Positions 22,302 to 33,071 of a DNA stretch of 64,000 nt are shown one piece after another. Source of the stretch: Parastagonospora avenae f. sp. tritici 18332-5 (taxonomy: Eukaryota > Ascomycota > Dothideomycetes > Pleosporales > Phaeosphaeriaceae). Location of the stretch: the NCBI GenBank assembly GCA_022559985.1, contig JAFJTR010000098.1:1-64000 (forward strand). Direction: 5' to 3'. A program made the translations under genes and the position numbers. Within the stretch, counting starts at the first letter, position 1; each line of letters opens with the position of its first letter. Below the pieces are notes generated by a model that was not told the DNA's origin, made no database searches, and saw nothing but the letters and a program-made list of their open reading frames with translations.

Positions 22302-23799
22302 AGCCGCATGCAGGTACGCAATATCAGGCGTTCACTAAACGGTGTCAGCCCTGGAGGCATTTGCGGCGAAACAAGAGCGGGAATCCGGTTCTTTGTAGAT
22401 ATCAAGATCTTGAGGCTCAAGTGCAGTGCCAGGCTAGGCACGCGGGCCGTTCACGTGGACGCTTTTGGGTGTCACCGCTAGGAGGCTTGCGCAGGGCCGT
22501 ATGGCGTGCATGATTGCAGAGACAAGATGACGTAGACAGCTCTTCGTATGTCTCTGGTACATTCATATTGAGAGGCTGTTTGGTCACGTCTGTGTTGGAG
22601 GTGAAAGTGACATGGGCTTGGCGAGGCTGAAGATGCCGCATGCCGGTCTGACGCCGCTGGTTGCCGGAGCTACAGGGTGATTGAGCGTCCAAACGTTATC
22701 TCGTGGACGCTTGTTTGATCGCCCGGTACGGGCAGTGGAGGTGTTTAGTACATAGATCGCCAGACCTGCTGTCCTGCAGTCGCAGAAGTGGATGGCGAAC
22801 GTCATGGTCCGCAACGGGGAAAGCGTAGCGGCATTCACGCAGTAGCATGTGCAGGGATCATGGGGACGCGCGAGACTCGCGTACGTGGGATTCCAGACTG
22901 CGCAGGACGTATAGGCAGCTATCGCGAAGATCCGGAATGCTCCATGATTATCGGTAGAGCTGTGATAATGGGTGAGGGGTCGGGGCGCACACGGCCTATC
23001 AAGCAACTGGGGGCACACAGATGCTGCGAGCATAGATTACCCCACGATAAGCTGTCGAGGTGTGAAAGGCTCGTCGGCGCTGATTGGCTGCACCGGCACC
23101 AAGTCGCGCTGCAGGTGCTCAATGCAGCAACCCGCGACGACATCAGGGTGTGTTGCGCAGCTGCGGTGGTGGGTGATCGGCTGCTGCGGTCATGGCACTG
23201 GTGCGGAGGGGAAAAGGTACATTGTGTGAGTGGCACAGGGCGCGAAAGCACGGCGAATTGCGTGCGAAACCGTCATTCAGCGACCACATGACATGGTTCC
23301 TGGCTGGCGTACGCTGCCCGAGGGATGCACTCGTGCCGGTGGATGCGCCACGAGGGTGAGGAGTACCGCGAGGAGCGCCCAAGAAAAGGACGGCGGTGTG
23401 CAGCTGTGTAGGCGGCGTTTGCGTTCTCTCCTCTCTCTTTCTCGATCGCAGTGCCATCCGGTGTTGCTTCGCGCGTCGCGTTGATAAGGATAAGGAAAGC
23501 TAGGTCACAGATCCCCGGTCGATTAGCTCCACATAATCCCCGCTAAACCCCTCGTGGCCGGCCATCGACCTGAGCATGACTCCAGGACGCTTCACACGCT
23601 CCAGCACCTCTTGCAGCTCGTCTCCTCTTCTCCCTCGTCTGCCCGTTTCCTTTCCTTCTCTATAGTTCCCTTTGCTCGTCTTGCATCCGTGTGCAGTCCG
23701 CCTCCCTGCACCAACCCGCTCCACCGCCCGCTTTCCTGCATTCGTTCACGCATCGATACCCCAGCACGCCTTCAAGGCCCCAGCGCCAGCCTGACGTTT

Positions 23800-23826
23800 A
23801 TGACAACCGCCTTCCCGCCTAATTGA
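23800..23826 (+). promoter_or_regulatory. possible upstream ORF of ATG1 (8 codons)
   Basis: ATG followed by seven codons and TGA, 266 bp before the ATG1 start. It is a translational control candidate only if the mRNA starts upstream of it, which is not visible here. Confidence 0.3.
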
Positions 23827-23980
23827 GCGAACGACAACACGACTAGCCCAGAGCTGTTCCCACGTACTACTACAACAACTCTACAACACTCTCCCAGCAT
23901 ACGTCTAGCACCGCATACCACGCCCATCCTACGCACTCCACCCACCCTCGACCGACCCTCCTCCACGCCGGCACCAGCCC

Positions 23981-24028
23981 ATGTGTAACGACATCACGGC
24001 CACGCTATATCCACATCTCTGTTGGTAG
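23981..24028 (+). promoter_or_regulatory. possible upstream ORF of ATG1 (15 codons)
   Basis: ATG at 23981 in a CCCATGT context, 15 codons then TAG, ending 63 bp before the ATG1 start. There is no other ATG between it and the main start. Confidence 0.35.
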
Positions 24029-24091
24029 TCGCAGCACCGGGCACACAGCAGAAGGAGACGGGCCCCCAGCTGGTCGGCCAGCGCCTCCATC

Positions 24092-27000
24092 ATGGCCACG
24101 CCATCGAATCCCTACGCCCCGCGCCGCTCGGGTGCGTCGCCGTCGTCGTCTGCAGCGGCAGAGCAGATCATCGGCAAGTTCAAGCGGATGGACCACATCG
24201 GCAAGGGCAGCTTCGCGGAGGTGTACCGGGGCATTCACATTGTATGTGATTCGTGGTCCGAGGCGACCTCAGACGAGTGGCAGCTAACACCCAGCAGGAG
24301 AAGCGGCAGTCGGTAGCTATCAAGTCGGTCAACATGAACAAGCTCAACAAGAAGCTCAAGGACAACCTCGTTTCCGAGATCTCTATCCTCCGCAGCTTGC
24401 ACCACCCTCATATCGTCTCGCTCATCGACTGCCATGAGACGCCCTCTCGCATGCACATCATCATGGAGTTCTGCGAGCTCGGAGACCTCTCTGCCTTCAT
24501 CAAGAAACGCTCGGACCTCGTCAACCACCCGCAGACGCAGCGCATGATTGAGAAGTACCCCAACCCGGCTGTCGGAGGCCTCAACGAGGTCATCGTGCGG
24601 CACTTCGCGAAACAGATGGCTAGTGCCCTCGAGTTCCTGAGGTCCAAAAACTACATCCACCGTGACCTGAAGCCGCAGAATCTCTTGCTGAATCCGTCGT
24701 CCGTGTACTACTCGCAGAGTGGAACCCTGGAGCGCATGCCTCTGGCGGCCGACGCAAGCTCGTTGCTCCCAGCAACAGGAATAGAATCACTGCCCATGCT
24801 CAAGATTGCTGATTTCGGCTTCGCCAGGATCCTGCCAACCACCTCTCTGGCCGAGACGCTGTGTGGTTCTCCACTATACATGGCACCGGAAATCCTGCGG
24901 TACGAGAAGTACGACGCAAAGGCGGATCTGTGGTCGGTGGGAACTGTCTTATTCGAGATGATGTGTGCGAGGCCGCCCTTTAGGGCAAACAATCATGTCG
25001 AGCTGCTGAGGAAGATTGAAGAGCGCAAGGACCATATTAGGTTTCCGGAGGGTATTGTCTGTAGTAGGGCCATGAAGAACTTGATTCGCGCACTGTTGAA
25101 GCGCAAACCCACGGAGCGCATGTCATATGACAGCTTCTTCTCGGATCCAGTGATTCGTGAGGAGATTCCGGACATGGTCGATGAGGATCTCCCGCAGACC
25201 ATGCAAGCTTCAGAGCCTGAGCCGCCAGTGGAGCCGCCTAAGAGAGTCCAGAAAATGCCGGTAGAGATGGATCGTCGACCTTCAGACAGTCCGTACTCGC
25301 GGTCACCAAGAGACCGAACTGGCATGGGAAGTACCCCACCCTCGAGGCCCATGTCTCGGCCCTCAAGCGCGCAAGCTGCGGGCACTTCACCTCGAACTGT
25401 GTCGATGCGGCGAGGCAGTAATGCTCCGATTGAGCCGATCGAGGAGCATGCCCCACTTCGTGAGCAGCGCCGTCCCGTACTTACCAATGCTGCCACTGCC
25501 CCTGCTCGTCAAATGCCCCTGTCAGAGCAAGCCATGGCGGGACACAGGCGTCGATACTCACGAGACGACCAAGCGCCAGTACCTTCAGGCCTGAAAGAGA
25601 CGGAACGTGAGCGGAGAACTGAAGCAGGCGGAATGCGTGAAGCCGCCGAACGAGCTGCACAAGACGCTGCTCTAGATGATGGTTTTGTGTTTGTGGAGAA
25701 GCGGAGGGTGGAGATAGATGCCTTGGCTGATGAGATTGCTGTGGGAAGTCCGCAAACCCAACGTGACCGCGTTTCTCAGCGCGACACCATGAAACGCCGC
25801 TCGACCACTCAGGGAGCCCCAACTTCAACCACAGGAGCGACAGCACCTTCAAAAGCAATCCAGATCCAGCGTCAGCCATCTTTGACCCACCAGCGGGCTG
25901 GATCTTACGAGCGTCGACGACCATATCGGCCTAGCTTTGAAAGCGCTACTTCGGCACTGACAAAGGCTATGAACATGGTCAACATCCGCGGCCTTGGACT
26001 CTCGCCGCCAGTCATGAAAGGAGTTTCTCCACCTCAGGGATACTCGGCATTTCCAACTTATCCTGCTGCTCAGAGCAGTATGCTACTCGTTGGCGACAAC
26101 GAACAGGTCACGACGAAAGATGAGGCCGCAACGACCGTTAAGAAGATCGAGGAGCTGGCTCAGCTGAGCTATGTCATCTATGGATTCGCTGAGGTCAAGT
26201 ACAAGCAGCTGGTTCCTGTTGCGCCGAGCGACGAGGGCTTGGGCATCGGTCCAGGTGGAGTGCGTCGAAAGCCGAGCACAGACGTCATTGAGGACGATGA
26301 GGACGACGACCTCACGCCTGATACGATAGTCACCATTGCAGAGGAGGCTCTTGTGCTCTATGTCAAGACACTGGCTTTGCTCAACAAGTCTATGGATGTG
26401 GCCGGCAGCTACTGGAACAAACATCGACGCGGCAGCTTGTCGCCCGAAGCAGCCAGTCGCGCAGCTGTTATTGCCGAGCGCCTGAACCGTGTTGTATCAT
26501 GGGTTCGCGACCGCTTCAACGAGTGCTGCGTCAAGTCCGAGATCATCGCCCGCAAGCTGAAGCAGGCTCAACAGCATTTACCAACCGATCACCCCAGCCA
26601 TCCTCAGAACCTCTCCGCTGCCTCAGGCTCCGCCACCACAGTAGGCTCGGCAGAGAACATCCTCCTCACAACCGGCATCACAGCAGAGAAGCTCATGTAC
26701 GACCGCGCCATCGAAATGAGCAGATCAGCCGCCGTTGATGAGCTCACCGGTCACAACCTCCACAGCTGTGACATCAACTACTCTACCGCCGCCGCCATGC
26801 TCGAAGCCATTCTCGAAGACGAAGAAGAGAGCGGCAGTCGCAAGCTCGACACCGAGGAGATCAACGGCCTGGAGACGGAGGATAGGCAATCAATTCAGAG
26901 ACGTGAGTTGCTTCAAATCGCACATTCTACCAAAACTCAATACTAACTTAGACTAGTCCTAGAGGAAATCCAACGCCGCCACAAGACCCTCAAGAAGAAA

Positions 27001-27102
27001 CTCGAAATCCAAAAGGCCCAGAAACGCACCTCCATCACCAGCGCACCTGCGGGCTTACCGTCGAGCCGCGGCTCTCCTTCGTCCCAGGGCACGGCGAGAT
27101 AG
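24092..27102 (+). CDS. ATG1: serine/threonine kinase Atg1, autophagy initiation
   Basis: Kinase that starts autophagosome formation with Atg13/Atg17. Exons 24092-24241, 24298-26902 and 26957-27102 give 966 residues. Kinase domain about residues 25-330: glycine loop HIGKGSFAEV, VAIK lysine, HRDLKPQN (H at 171), DFG in KIADFGFARI, APE in MAPEI. A long serine/proline-rich linker follows, containing an Atg8-interacting-like motif in DDGFVFVEK. The C-terminal MIT-type (EAT) region begins near AATTVKKIEELAQLSY and is helical to the end. Intron 1 has a CAGCAG acceptor that could add one glutamine; intron 2 has TACTAAC followed by two AGs, of which only the second keeps the frame. The leader carries two short upstream ORFs. 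Confidence 0.97.
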
Positions 27103-27651
27103 AAATCGCCCAACCGCAACACTACAGAACGTAATACAACATGACCTTGATAATTTCCCAACCGCGCACATGACAGCGTAGCATTTTCTCCGGCGTTTTG
27201 AGATATAGGCGTCGAGTATCATTTTTCCGCTTCGGCTCTTCACTTCATTTTTTCGACCTAGTTTTTCTTTCCTTGTTTGAAATCAAGGGCATCATAGGGT
27301 AATGTGTCCTTGGGATGGGCGCTAGAAATCATTGAGAACACACACAACTTGCATATGATACCATGGTTTTTGCGCTGTGGGTTTGTCTGGCGTTTTTGGA
27401 TTTGGGTTGGGGTGGGGTGGGGTGGGAAGGTTCCGGGGTGGGTGGATTAGCAAGCAAGCATAGTACAGATTGAAAACAGAAAGTAGTCACAAGCACGGTT
27501 GCATGTGTGTGTGAGAAGACTGAGGCCGACATAGTCACTTGCATTTCGCAACGAATCTCATATCTCTTCATTCGAATCCTGTCTCGATATCGAACCAAAT
27601 CCAATCCGGCCATGTAGCCTATCCTTCACCCATCCCCCAGTCTCTCAACCT
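27103..27651. other. convergent 3' region between ATG1 and CYP15
   Basis: About 550 bases shared by the 3' ends of two converging genes. Includes a ggggtggggtgggg tract at 27410-27424. No gene. Confidence 0.55.
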
Positions 27652-29684
27652 CTACGATATCGAAATACTAACAATCTTGATATCCTCCTCGGGCTTCTCC
27701 TTGTACACCTTTGCATTCTCAATCTTATGCACGACATCCATGCCCGCCACCGCGCGCCCGAAAATCGTGTGTTTGTCGTCGAGCCAGGGCTATATCCACA
27801 CGTTAGCTTTCAATCCTTACACCACCCCCTCCCCCAAGCAATGCAGAGTGTGTACTTACAGCCTTCTCCGTCGTGATAAAAAACTGACTCGCATTCGTGC
27901 CCGGCCCCGCATTCGCCATACTTAACACATACGGCCGATCGTGCCTGACTTCGTTGCTAAACTCGTCGCCAAATTCTTTGCCCCAGATACTCTCGCCGCC
28001 CGTGCCGTCGCCCATGGGGTCGCCGGTTTGGATCATGAATTTGCGGATCACGCGGTGGAAAATCACGTTGTTATAGTAGCCGCGGCGCGCGTGGGTTGTG
28101 AAGTTTTCCACGGCCTTGGGCGCGATGGACGGGAGTAGGAGGAGCGTGATGTCGCCGTATGTGGTGTGCAGGACAGCGCTGGTGCCGGATGATGCGAGGG
28201 CGGTGGAGTCTGATTTGGATTTCTGGGCGGCGCGCGGCTTTTCATTGTGCACATCGCGGGAGGATTTCGAGGCGGTGGAGTCGTTGGTGAACATGTAGAA
28301 GCGCACTTTGCCCACGCCTGTGGAGACGAGCATGGCGTCGCGCGCTTCGGCTTCTTGGAGTAAGGGGTTTTCCGACGCGGCCATTTCGACGGTAACGATG
28401 CCTTTCTTTTCGGGCTGGCCTTGGTAGAGACACAGGTGCAGGGGCCGGAAGGGCTCGTCTTGGGCGTAGAGTTTGACGAGTTTGTTGGTGAGGGTGTTGA
28501 GGACTTTAACGCCGTACATGCTGCCGTAGAGGATGAAGTTGCTGGTTTCGTCGAAGATGACGTTGCAGCGCGGGCGGACGGTGGGCTGGTCGAGGTCGCG
28601 CTCGATGCCGATGCGGCGGCCGAATTCCATGTCTTCGAGGTGCTGGACTGCAGTACCAGCTTGCTGCATAGTAGTGATGGTTTCGATGGATTCGTCGTAG
28701 GTGCGGTACAGCTTTCCGGTTGCGAATTCGAAGATGCGGATTTTGCGGTCCGGGAACGAGTATGTTGCGAATTGCTTTCCCGTGGGTGAGATTGTGAGGG
28801 TAGAGGGGACGCTCTTGGCCTTCTTGAACTCGAAGAGGTTGGTAGAACTCTTCAGAGACCAGACGTTGTCTGGCTTCTCGTACACGCCGCTCGGTCGCCA
28901 GTACTCCACCATGCCCCCCTGATCCACACTAACCACACAATCGTACGCATTATTATACGCCATCAGCGTCACCGGCGCGCGATGAATAGCCTTGAGCGTC
29001 TGCAACGGCTCGAGATTCTCGCCTCGTCCATCATACATGCGAATCCAGCCCCTCTCTTCCTCACTGACCGCCAACAGCGGGAAACTCGCGCCCCGACCAT
29101 GAACCCAGCACACCGCCTTTGGACTATAATCCAAACTCAGCATAGCCAGCAGATCAAACGTAACCACATCGAAGATCTTGACCGTGTTATCCGCGCCCGC
29201 AGTCGCAAAGCTGCGCCCATCCGCGCTCGCGCTCACACTGCGTATCTCGCCTGTATGCGCCCTGAACTCCTTCACAAACTCGACGCCGCCAAAGTCCTTC
29301 TTCCAGAACTTGACGACGCCGTCGACGGAGCTTGTAATCAAGAAGTCGGTGTGCGGGGTCAATGTGGTAAAGCTGAGTTGCTCGCGGTGCATAAGCGACT
29401 TGAAGTATCGTTGCGAGGTCGGTAAGGCTGCTACATAGAGCTTCTCGTACGGGAGCTTTCTCTTCTTCTTTTTCGGCGCGGAGGAAGGGAGGGCTGGACC
29501 AAAGTCGTCATCGTCGGAAGATGTGTCGTCTGCAAAAGTTAGTAGAGGCTGCGCAATGGGTGTGTAGCAATGTACCGTCGTTCACTTGCGCCGGTGCTGC
29601 TGTAGTCGTTGGCTGGTCGTCCGCTTCCATTTCCGCACGAGAGCGCTTCGCCTTGATAGGCGACTCAGATCCATTGGTAGCCAT
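27652..29684 (-). CDS. CYP15: WD40-repeat peptidyl-prolyl isomerase (PPWD1/CYP15)
   Basis: Nuclear cyclophilin with an N-terminal WD40 propeller; animal PPWD1 is spliceosome-associated. Exons 29684-29576, 29529-27860 and 27789-27652 give 638 residues. The start is a lysine/arginine-rich and acidic segment (SPIKAKRSRAEME, SSDDDDFGP, KKKKRKLPYEKL), then WD40 repeats to about residue 420, then a cyclophilin domain with HTTYGDITL, FHRVIRKFMIQTGDP, NASQFFITT and WLDDKHTIFGRAV, so the key arginine and tryptophan positions are kept. Intron 1 is 46 nt with a CTACTAACT branch; intron 2 (27790-27859) begins GTAAGT and ends GATATAG. Without it the frame stops after the FFITTEK block and would lose the last 46 residues. 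Confidence 0.95.
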
Positions 29685-30419
29685 TTTCGTGTGGGTCTCC
29701 GTTGTGGTGTGAGTGGATAGTTGGGAGTTGTTCTCGCGCGAAAAGTTGACGTTCGTCAGAGTGTGGAGACCGTGCCACTCACCAGACGCGTCTTCACGTG
29801 CGTCCCTCTCTCACTCAACACCTTGTTGAAAACGATTATCAATGCAACATCTGTCAGATTTACACTGACTACTACTGCTTGTGTGTTAGGTATCCTTGTC
29901 GGGGGAGGTGCTAGCTTGAAGAAAGCAGCATTTTTCAACAGCAGTATTAAGTAGTCTTACAACAGGGAAAGATTAAGGTGTAGCAAAATCTCATGGAAAA
30001 TATAGAGTCTACATATTCATATAACGAAATTCGATTCAGCTCGAATGATTTATGTATATAACCGTAGGTGCAAAATCCTTCTCTTTCTTAGTAATTCTTA
30101 CTCGTTTTGGAATTAAGTTGAAGAAGTATATTTTGAGCAAGACTTCGAACATAATTGAGTAAGTTTCGCATGTCTCTGGAGAGCTCGTCGCGTCGAAGTA
30201 CTTTCATTAAGCCTAAAACCCCAATTCTTAAGCATATTCACCAGGCATACCACAGCAGAAGAGTATAAGATGTATATGAGTTTAATGTATTCGCTTACAC
30301 TCAAAAATACATAATCGACCAAGAAGTGCCGAAACGCACTTATGTACAAAAAAAAGTATCCCTTCATGCAATTCCTTCCTTTTCCTTCCTCACCTAATTC
30401 ATCCTTACCATCATCAAAT
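29685..30419. other. AT-rich intergenic region
   Basis: Promoter side of CYP15 and 3' side of SDH2. Strongly AT-rich from about 29,940 to 30,420. The small frames here (29721-29954, 30113-30454) are unsupported. Confidence 0.55.
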
Positions 30420-31503
30420 CTAAGTGAAAGCCATGCTCTTCTTAATCTCGGCAATCGCCAACGCGGGGTTCAGTCCCTTAGGGCACGTCCGCGAGCAGTT
30501 GAGAATGGTGTGGCAGCGGTACAAGCTCATGCTGTTGTTGAGCGCATCCTGTCGCTCGGCTAGCTTCTCATCACGCGAATCGGCGATCCAGCGGTACGAC
30601 TGGAGCAGGACGGCGGGACCGAGGTACTCCTCTTGGTTCCACCAGTAGGATGGGCAGGAGGTGGAGCAGCATGCGCAGAGAATGCATTCGTAGAGGCCGT
30701 CCAGCTTCTTGCGGTCTTCCTTCGTTTGGCGGTATTCACGACCCTGGGTGGATGTTAGTATCTGGCTGGAGGAAGGTTCGATGGAGAAACGTACATCTGG
30801 CGCGGGTGTTGTGCGCTGCAGGTAGGGTTTGACAGAGCGGTATTGCTTGTAGAAGAGCGTCATGTCAGGGACAAGGTCCTTGACGACGTACATGTGCGGT
30901 AGTGGGTAGATGCGAGTCTCCTTGGCAGTGTCTGTGGGAATGCGGCCTAAGGATAGTTAGCACCCTTGTCTCTTCTCTACATCCAACAATCCAACGTACA
31001 AAGACAAGCCAGGGTGTTGACACCGTCAATGTTCATGGCACAACTTCCGCAAATTCCCTCTCGGCAACTCCGCCTAAATGTCAAAGTTGGGTCGACTTCA
31101 TTCTTAATCCTGATCAATGCATCGAGCATCATGGGTCCCGTCTTGTTGAGATCGAGCTCGTACGACTGCATCTTGGGCTTCGAGGTTGGCTCGTCGGGGT
31201 TCCATCGGTAAATGTGGAATGTCTTAACCTTGGCGCCCTTCTCCAGCTCAGGCTCGCCCTGTGTCGACGTCTTGGTCTCCGGAATGGGTTTGCGGGCTGC
31301 ATCTGGTACAATCGCTTCGGCTGTCTTGGAAATAGGCTCGCGGGCATGGACATCGCTCACGGAGGCGAAACCGCGGGTGAAGGCAGCGGGCCGTACGGCT
31401 ATGATGTAACTGTTAGCACCAAATAATCGCACATCGTGAGTTTCGCAGGAGTCGTACCTGTCCGCCGCGTGGCCAGGCGAGTAAATGCGCGTAATGAAGC
31501 CAT
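30420..31503 (-). CDS. SDH2: succinate dehydrogenase iron-sulfur subunit
   Basis: Complex II subunit that carries electrons from the flavoprotein to ubiquinone at the mitochondrial inner membrane. Four exons: 31503-31458, 31398-31000, 30946-30795, 30743-30420; 306 residues. The presequence MASLRAFTRLATRRTGAV is arginine-rich. The [2Fe-2S] motif CREGICGSC starts near residue 127, with a fourth cysteine in TLAC; CILCACCSTSCP and CHTILNCSRTCPKG bind the [4Fe-4S] and [3Fe-4S] clusters. A conserved histidine and tryptophan near the quinone site are in SYWWNQ and CHTILN. Intron 1 has a GTGCTAACA branch. Intron 3 (30744-30794, 51 nt) is a multiple of three and has no stop, so its retention would insert 17 residues before GREYRQ. 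Confidence 0.97.
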
Positions 31504-31970
31504 GGTGGTGGTCGTGTGTGGAGTGGAGATTGTGGATTGTGGGATGGCTTGGAGAGAGTCAAGGTGTTGCGTTCATCGAAGTTCTTAGACCGAGGGAAGT
31601 GGCAAGCCAATCACATGCACGGAGAAATCAGCGAGTAAATCGGGACAAAACGGCTTCTTCCTTCCGATCCGCCACGACGGCCGCTTCGTCGTGAACGTCA
31701 ACATTTGACTTGTCCATCTCGGACCTATTTCCGGTCGTATTCACATCTCCACTCGGCTACTTGGGTCGGCTGATGAATTGCCTATTCAAGACCCTGTCTC
31801 AACTGCACATCATACATGCCAAGTGTGGTGTTCGTCTTGACCGCGAGGATGAGCCACCTTGACGCCACAAAATGGGGCATGCTGTTCATGGCACAACACA
31901 TGGCTCCACAAAATATCAAAGTGAATTGTAGATCTCGTGACTTCACATAACCAACCCTGCAACCTTGGAA
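31504..31970. promoter_or_regulatory. divergent promoter region SDH2 / HAD phosphatase
   Basis: 467 bases between two diverging start codons. Holds a CCAAT on the plus strand at 31607-31611, about 105 bp from the SDH2 start; this is the reverse orientation for SDH2. No gene. Confidence 0.4.
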
Positions 31971-32999
31971 ATGTCTCGAATGCTCCTGGATTACCTGTCT
32001 CCCACAAGCCTGCCCCGAACACGTCTTGTACGTCGCTGCATATCCATCATATCCAACCGAAACAAACCGAACTCGTCCATAAAATCACACCTATACCCAA
32101 AATCGCCCATGTCATCCCCTAAACCCCACCGCCTCCCCCACCGCCCAACCCACTTCATGCTCGACTTCGACGGCACCATAACCCACCACGACACCCTCGC
32201 CACCCTCGTCTCCATCGCCGCATCCTCAAATCCCAATTCCCCAACCCAAGAACGCTGGAAAGCCGTTGTCGATGCCTATATATCCGACTACACCGCCACA
32301 CTCGAGGCGCTTGCTCCACTACCGACGACTGTTGAGGGGGAGAAGAAGTTGCTGCGAGATTTGAAGGTTGTGGAGCAGAGGAGTTTGGATCGTGTGTTTG
32401 AGGCGGGGATATTTGAGGGGGTGACGAGGGAGGTGGTGGAGGAGGGGGCGGAGAGGAGTGTTGGAGGTGGGGAGGTGAGGGTGAGGGAGGGATGTGTGGA
32501 TTTTGTGCGATCGGTTTTGGTTTCGGGGGAAGACAGGCTGCATGTTTTGAGTGTGAATTGGAGTCGGTGTTTCATTGCTTCTTGTTTGAAGGCTGCGGGT
32601 ATCGAGGTTGATCATTCGGTCATTCTGGCGAATGAGTTGGAGGGTATTGGGGAGGGAAGACCGTCGGCAGGTCAGATCAGTCCTGGCGGTTCGATGAAGA
32701 TCGTATCGAGCGGAGATAAATTGCGGTATCTGGAGCAGATCCGAGAGAAAAGTGGCGCGCGTATTGTGTATGTCGGCGATAGCTGGCCGGACATCGAGTG
32801 TCTACTCGCAGCTGACGTGGGTATGTGCATTCGAGACGAGCCGATGGGGAGTTCGCAGAGAAAGTTGGCCGATGCGTTGGAGAGATTGGGCGTTGCATGT
32901 CCTCACATCCTTGATCATGACGGCCACGCTCAGTCGCAAGTTGCTTGGGCAAAGGACTTTGCTGAGATTTCGAGGTGGGCTGAAGGATATGGAGTTTGA
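31971..32999 (+). CDS. HAD-superfamily phosphatase
   Basis: 342-residue hydrolase of the haloacid dehalogenase superfamily, probably a small-molecule phosphatase. Motif I is FMLDFDGTITHHDT (both aspartates present), motif II is the serine in LSVNWS, a lysine of motif III lies around SGDKLRYLEQ, and motif IV is VYVGDSWPDIECLLAAD. Single exon; the frame opens at a TTG (31965) but ATG 31971 is the first normal start. The first 45 residues are rich in arginine, serine and proline and may be a mitochondrial leader; ATG 32109 (MSSPKPHRL) is an alternative start just before the domain. The substrate is unknown; distant resemblance to fungal MtnX/phosphoserine-type phosphatases only. Confidence 0.85.
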   Translation: MSRMLLDYLSPTSLPRTRLVRRCISIISNRNKPNSSIKSHLYPKSPMSSPKPHRLPHRPTHFMLDFDGTITHHDTLATLVSIAASSNPNSPTQERWKAVVDAYISDYTATLEALAPLPTTVEGEKKLLRDLKVVEQRSLDRVFEAGIFEGVTREVVEEGAERSVGGGEVRVREGCVDFVRSVLVSGEDRLHVLSVNWSRCFIASCLKAAGIEVDHSVILANELEGIGEGRPSAGQISPGGSMKIVSSGDKLRYLEQIREKSGARIVYVGDSWPDIECLLAADVGMCIRDEPMGSSQRKLADALERLGVACPHILDHDGHAQSQVAWAKDFAEISRWAEGYGV

Positions 33000-33071
33000 A
33001 GCCAGAGGTATTAGTGGAGAGGCATTCCGGGTGACGATGTAGCCATTGAAGCGTGGGTGCCTTAAGGACCA

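Larger units (their letters stand above)
22302..24091. other. long intergenic region upstream of ATG1
   Basis: About 1.8 kb, GC-rich in the middle and pyrimidine-rich from about 23,400 on. No recognisable gene; the 167-residue frame 22788-23291 has biased composition and no family resemblance. Two short ATG-initiated frames lie within 300 bases of ATG1. Confidence 0.55.

Noticed and set aside
22788..23291. 167-codon plus-strand ORF between SEC59 and ATG1
   Set aside because: Arginine/glycine/cysteine-rich composition, no domain, no neighbouring splice sites, and equally long frames on the other strand; looks like chance in GC-rich DNA.
27560..27585. TTCGAATCC resembling a tRNA B box
   Set aside because: No matching A box or cloverleaf around it; it lies in a 3' flank.
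29721..29954. 77-codon ORF upstream of CYP15
   Set aside because: Short, hydrophobic by chance, in a promoter region and with no family.
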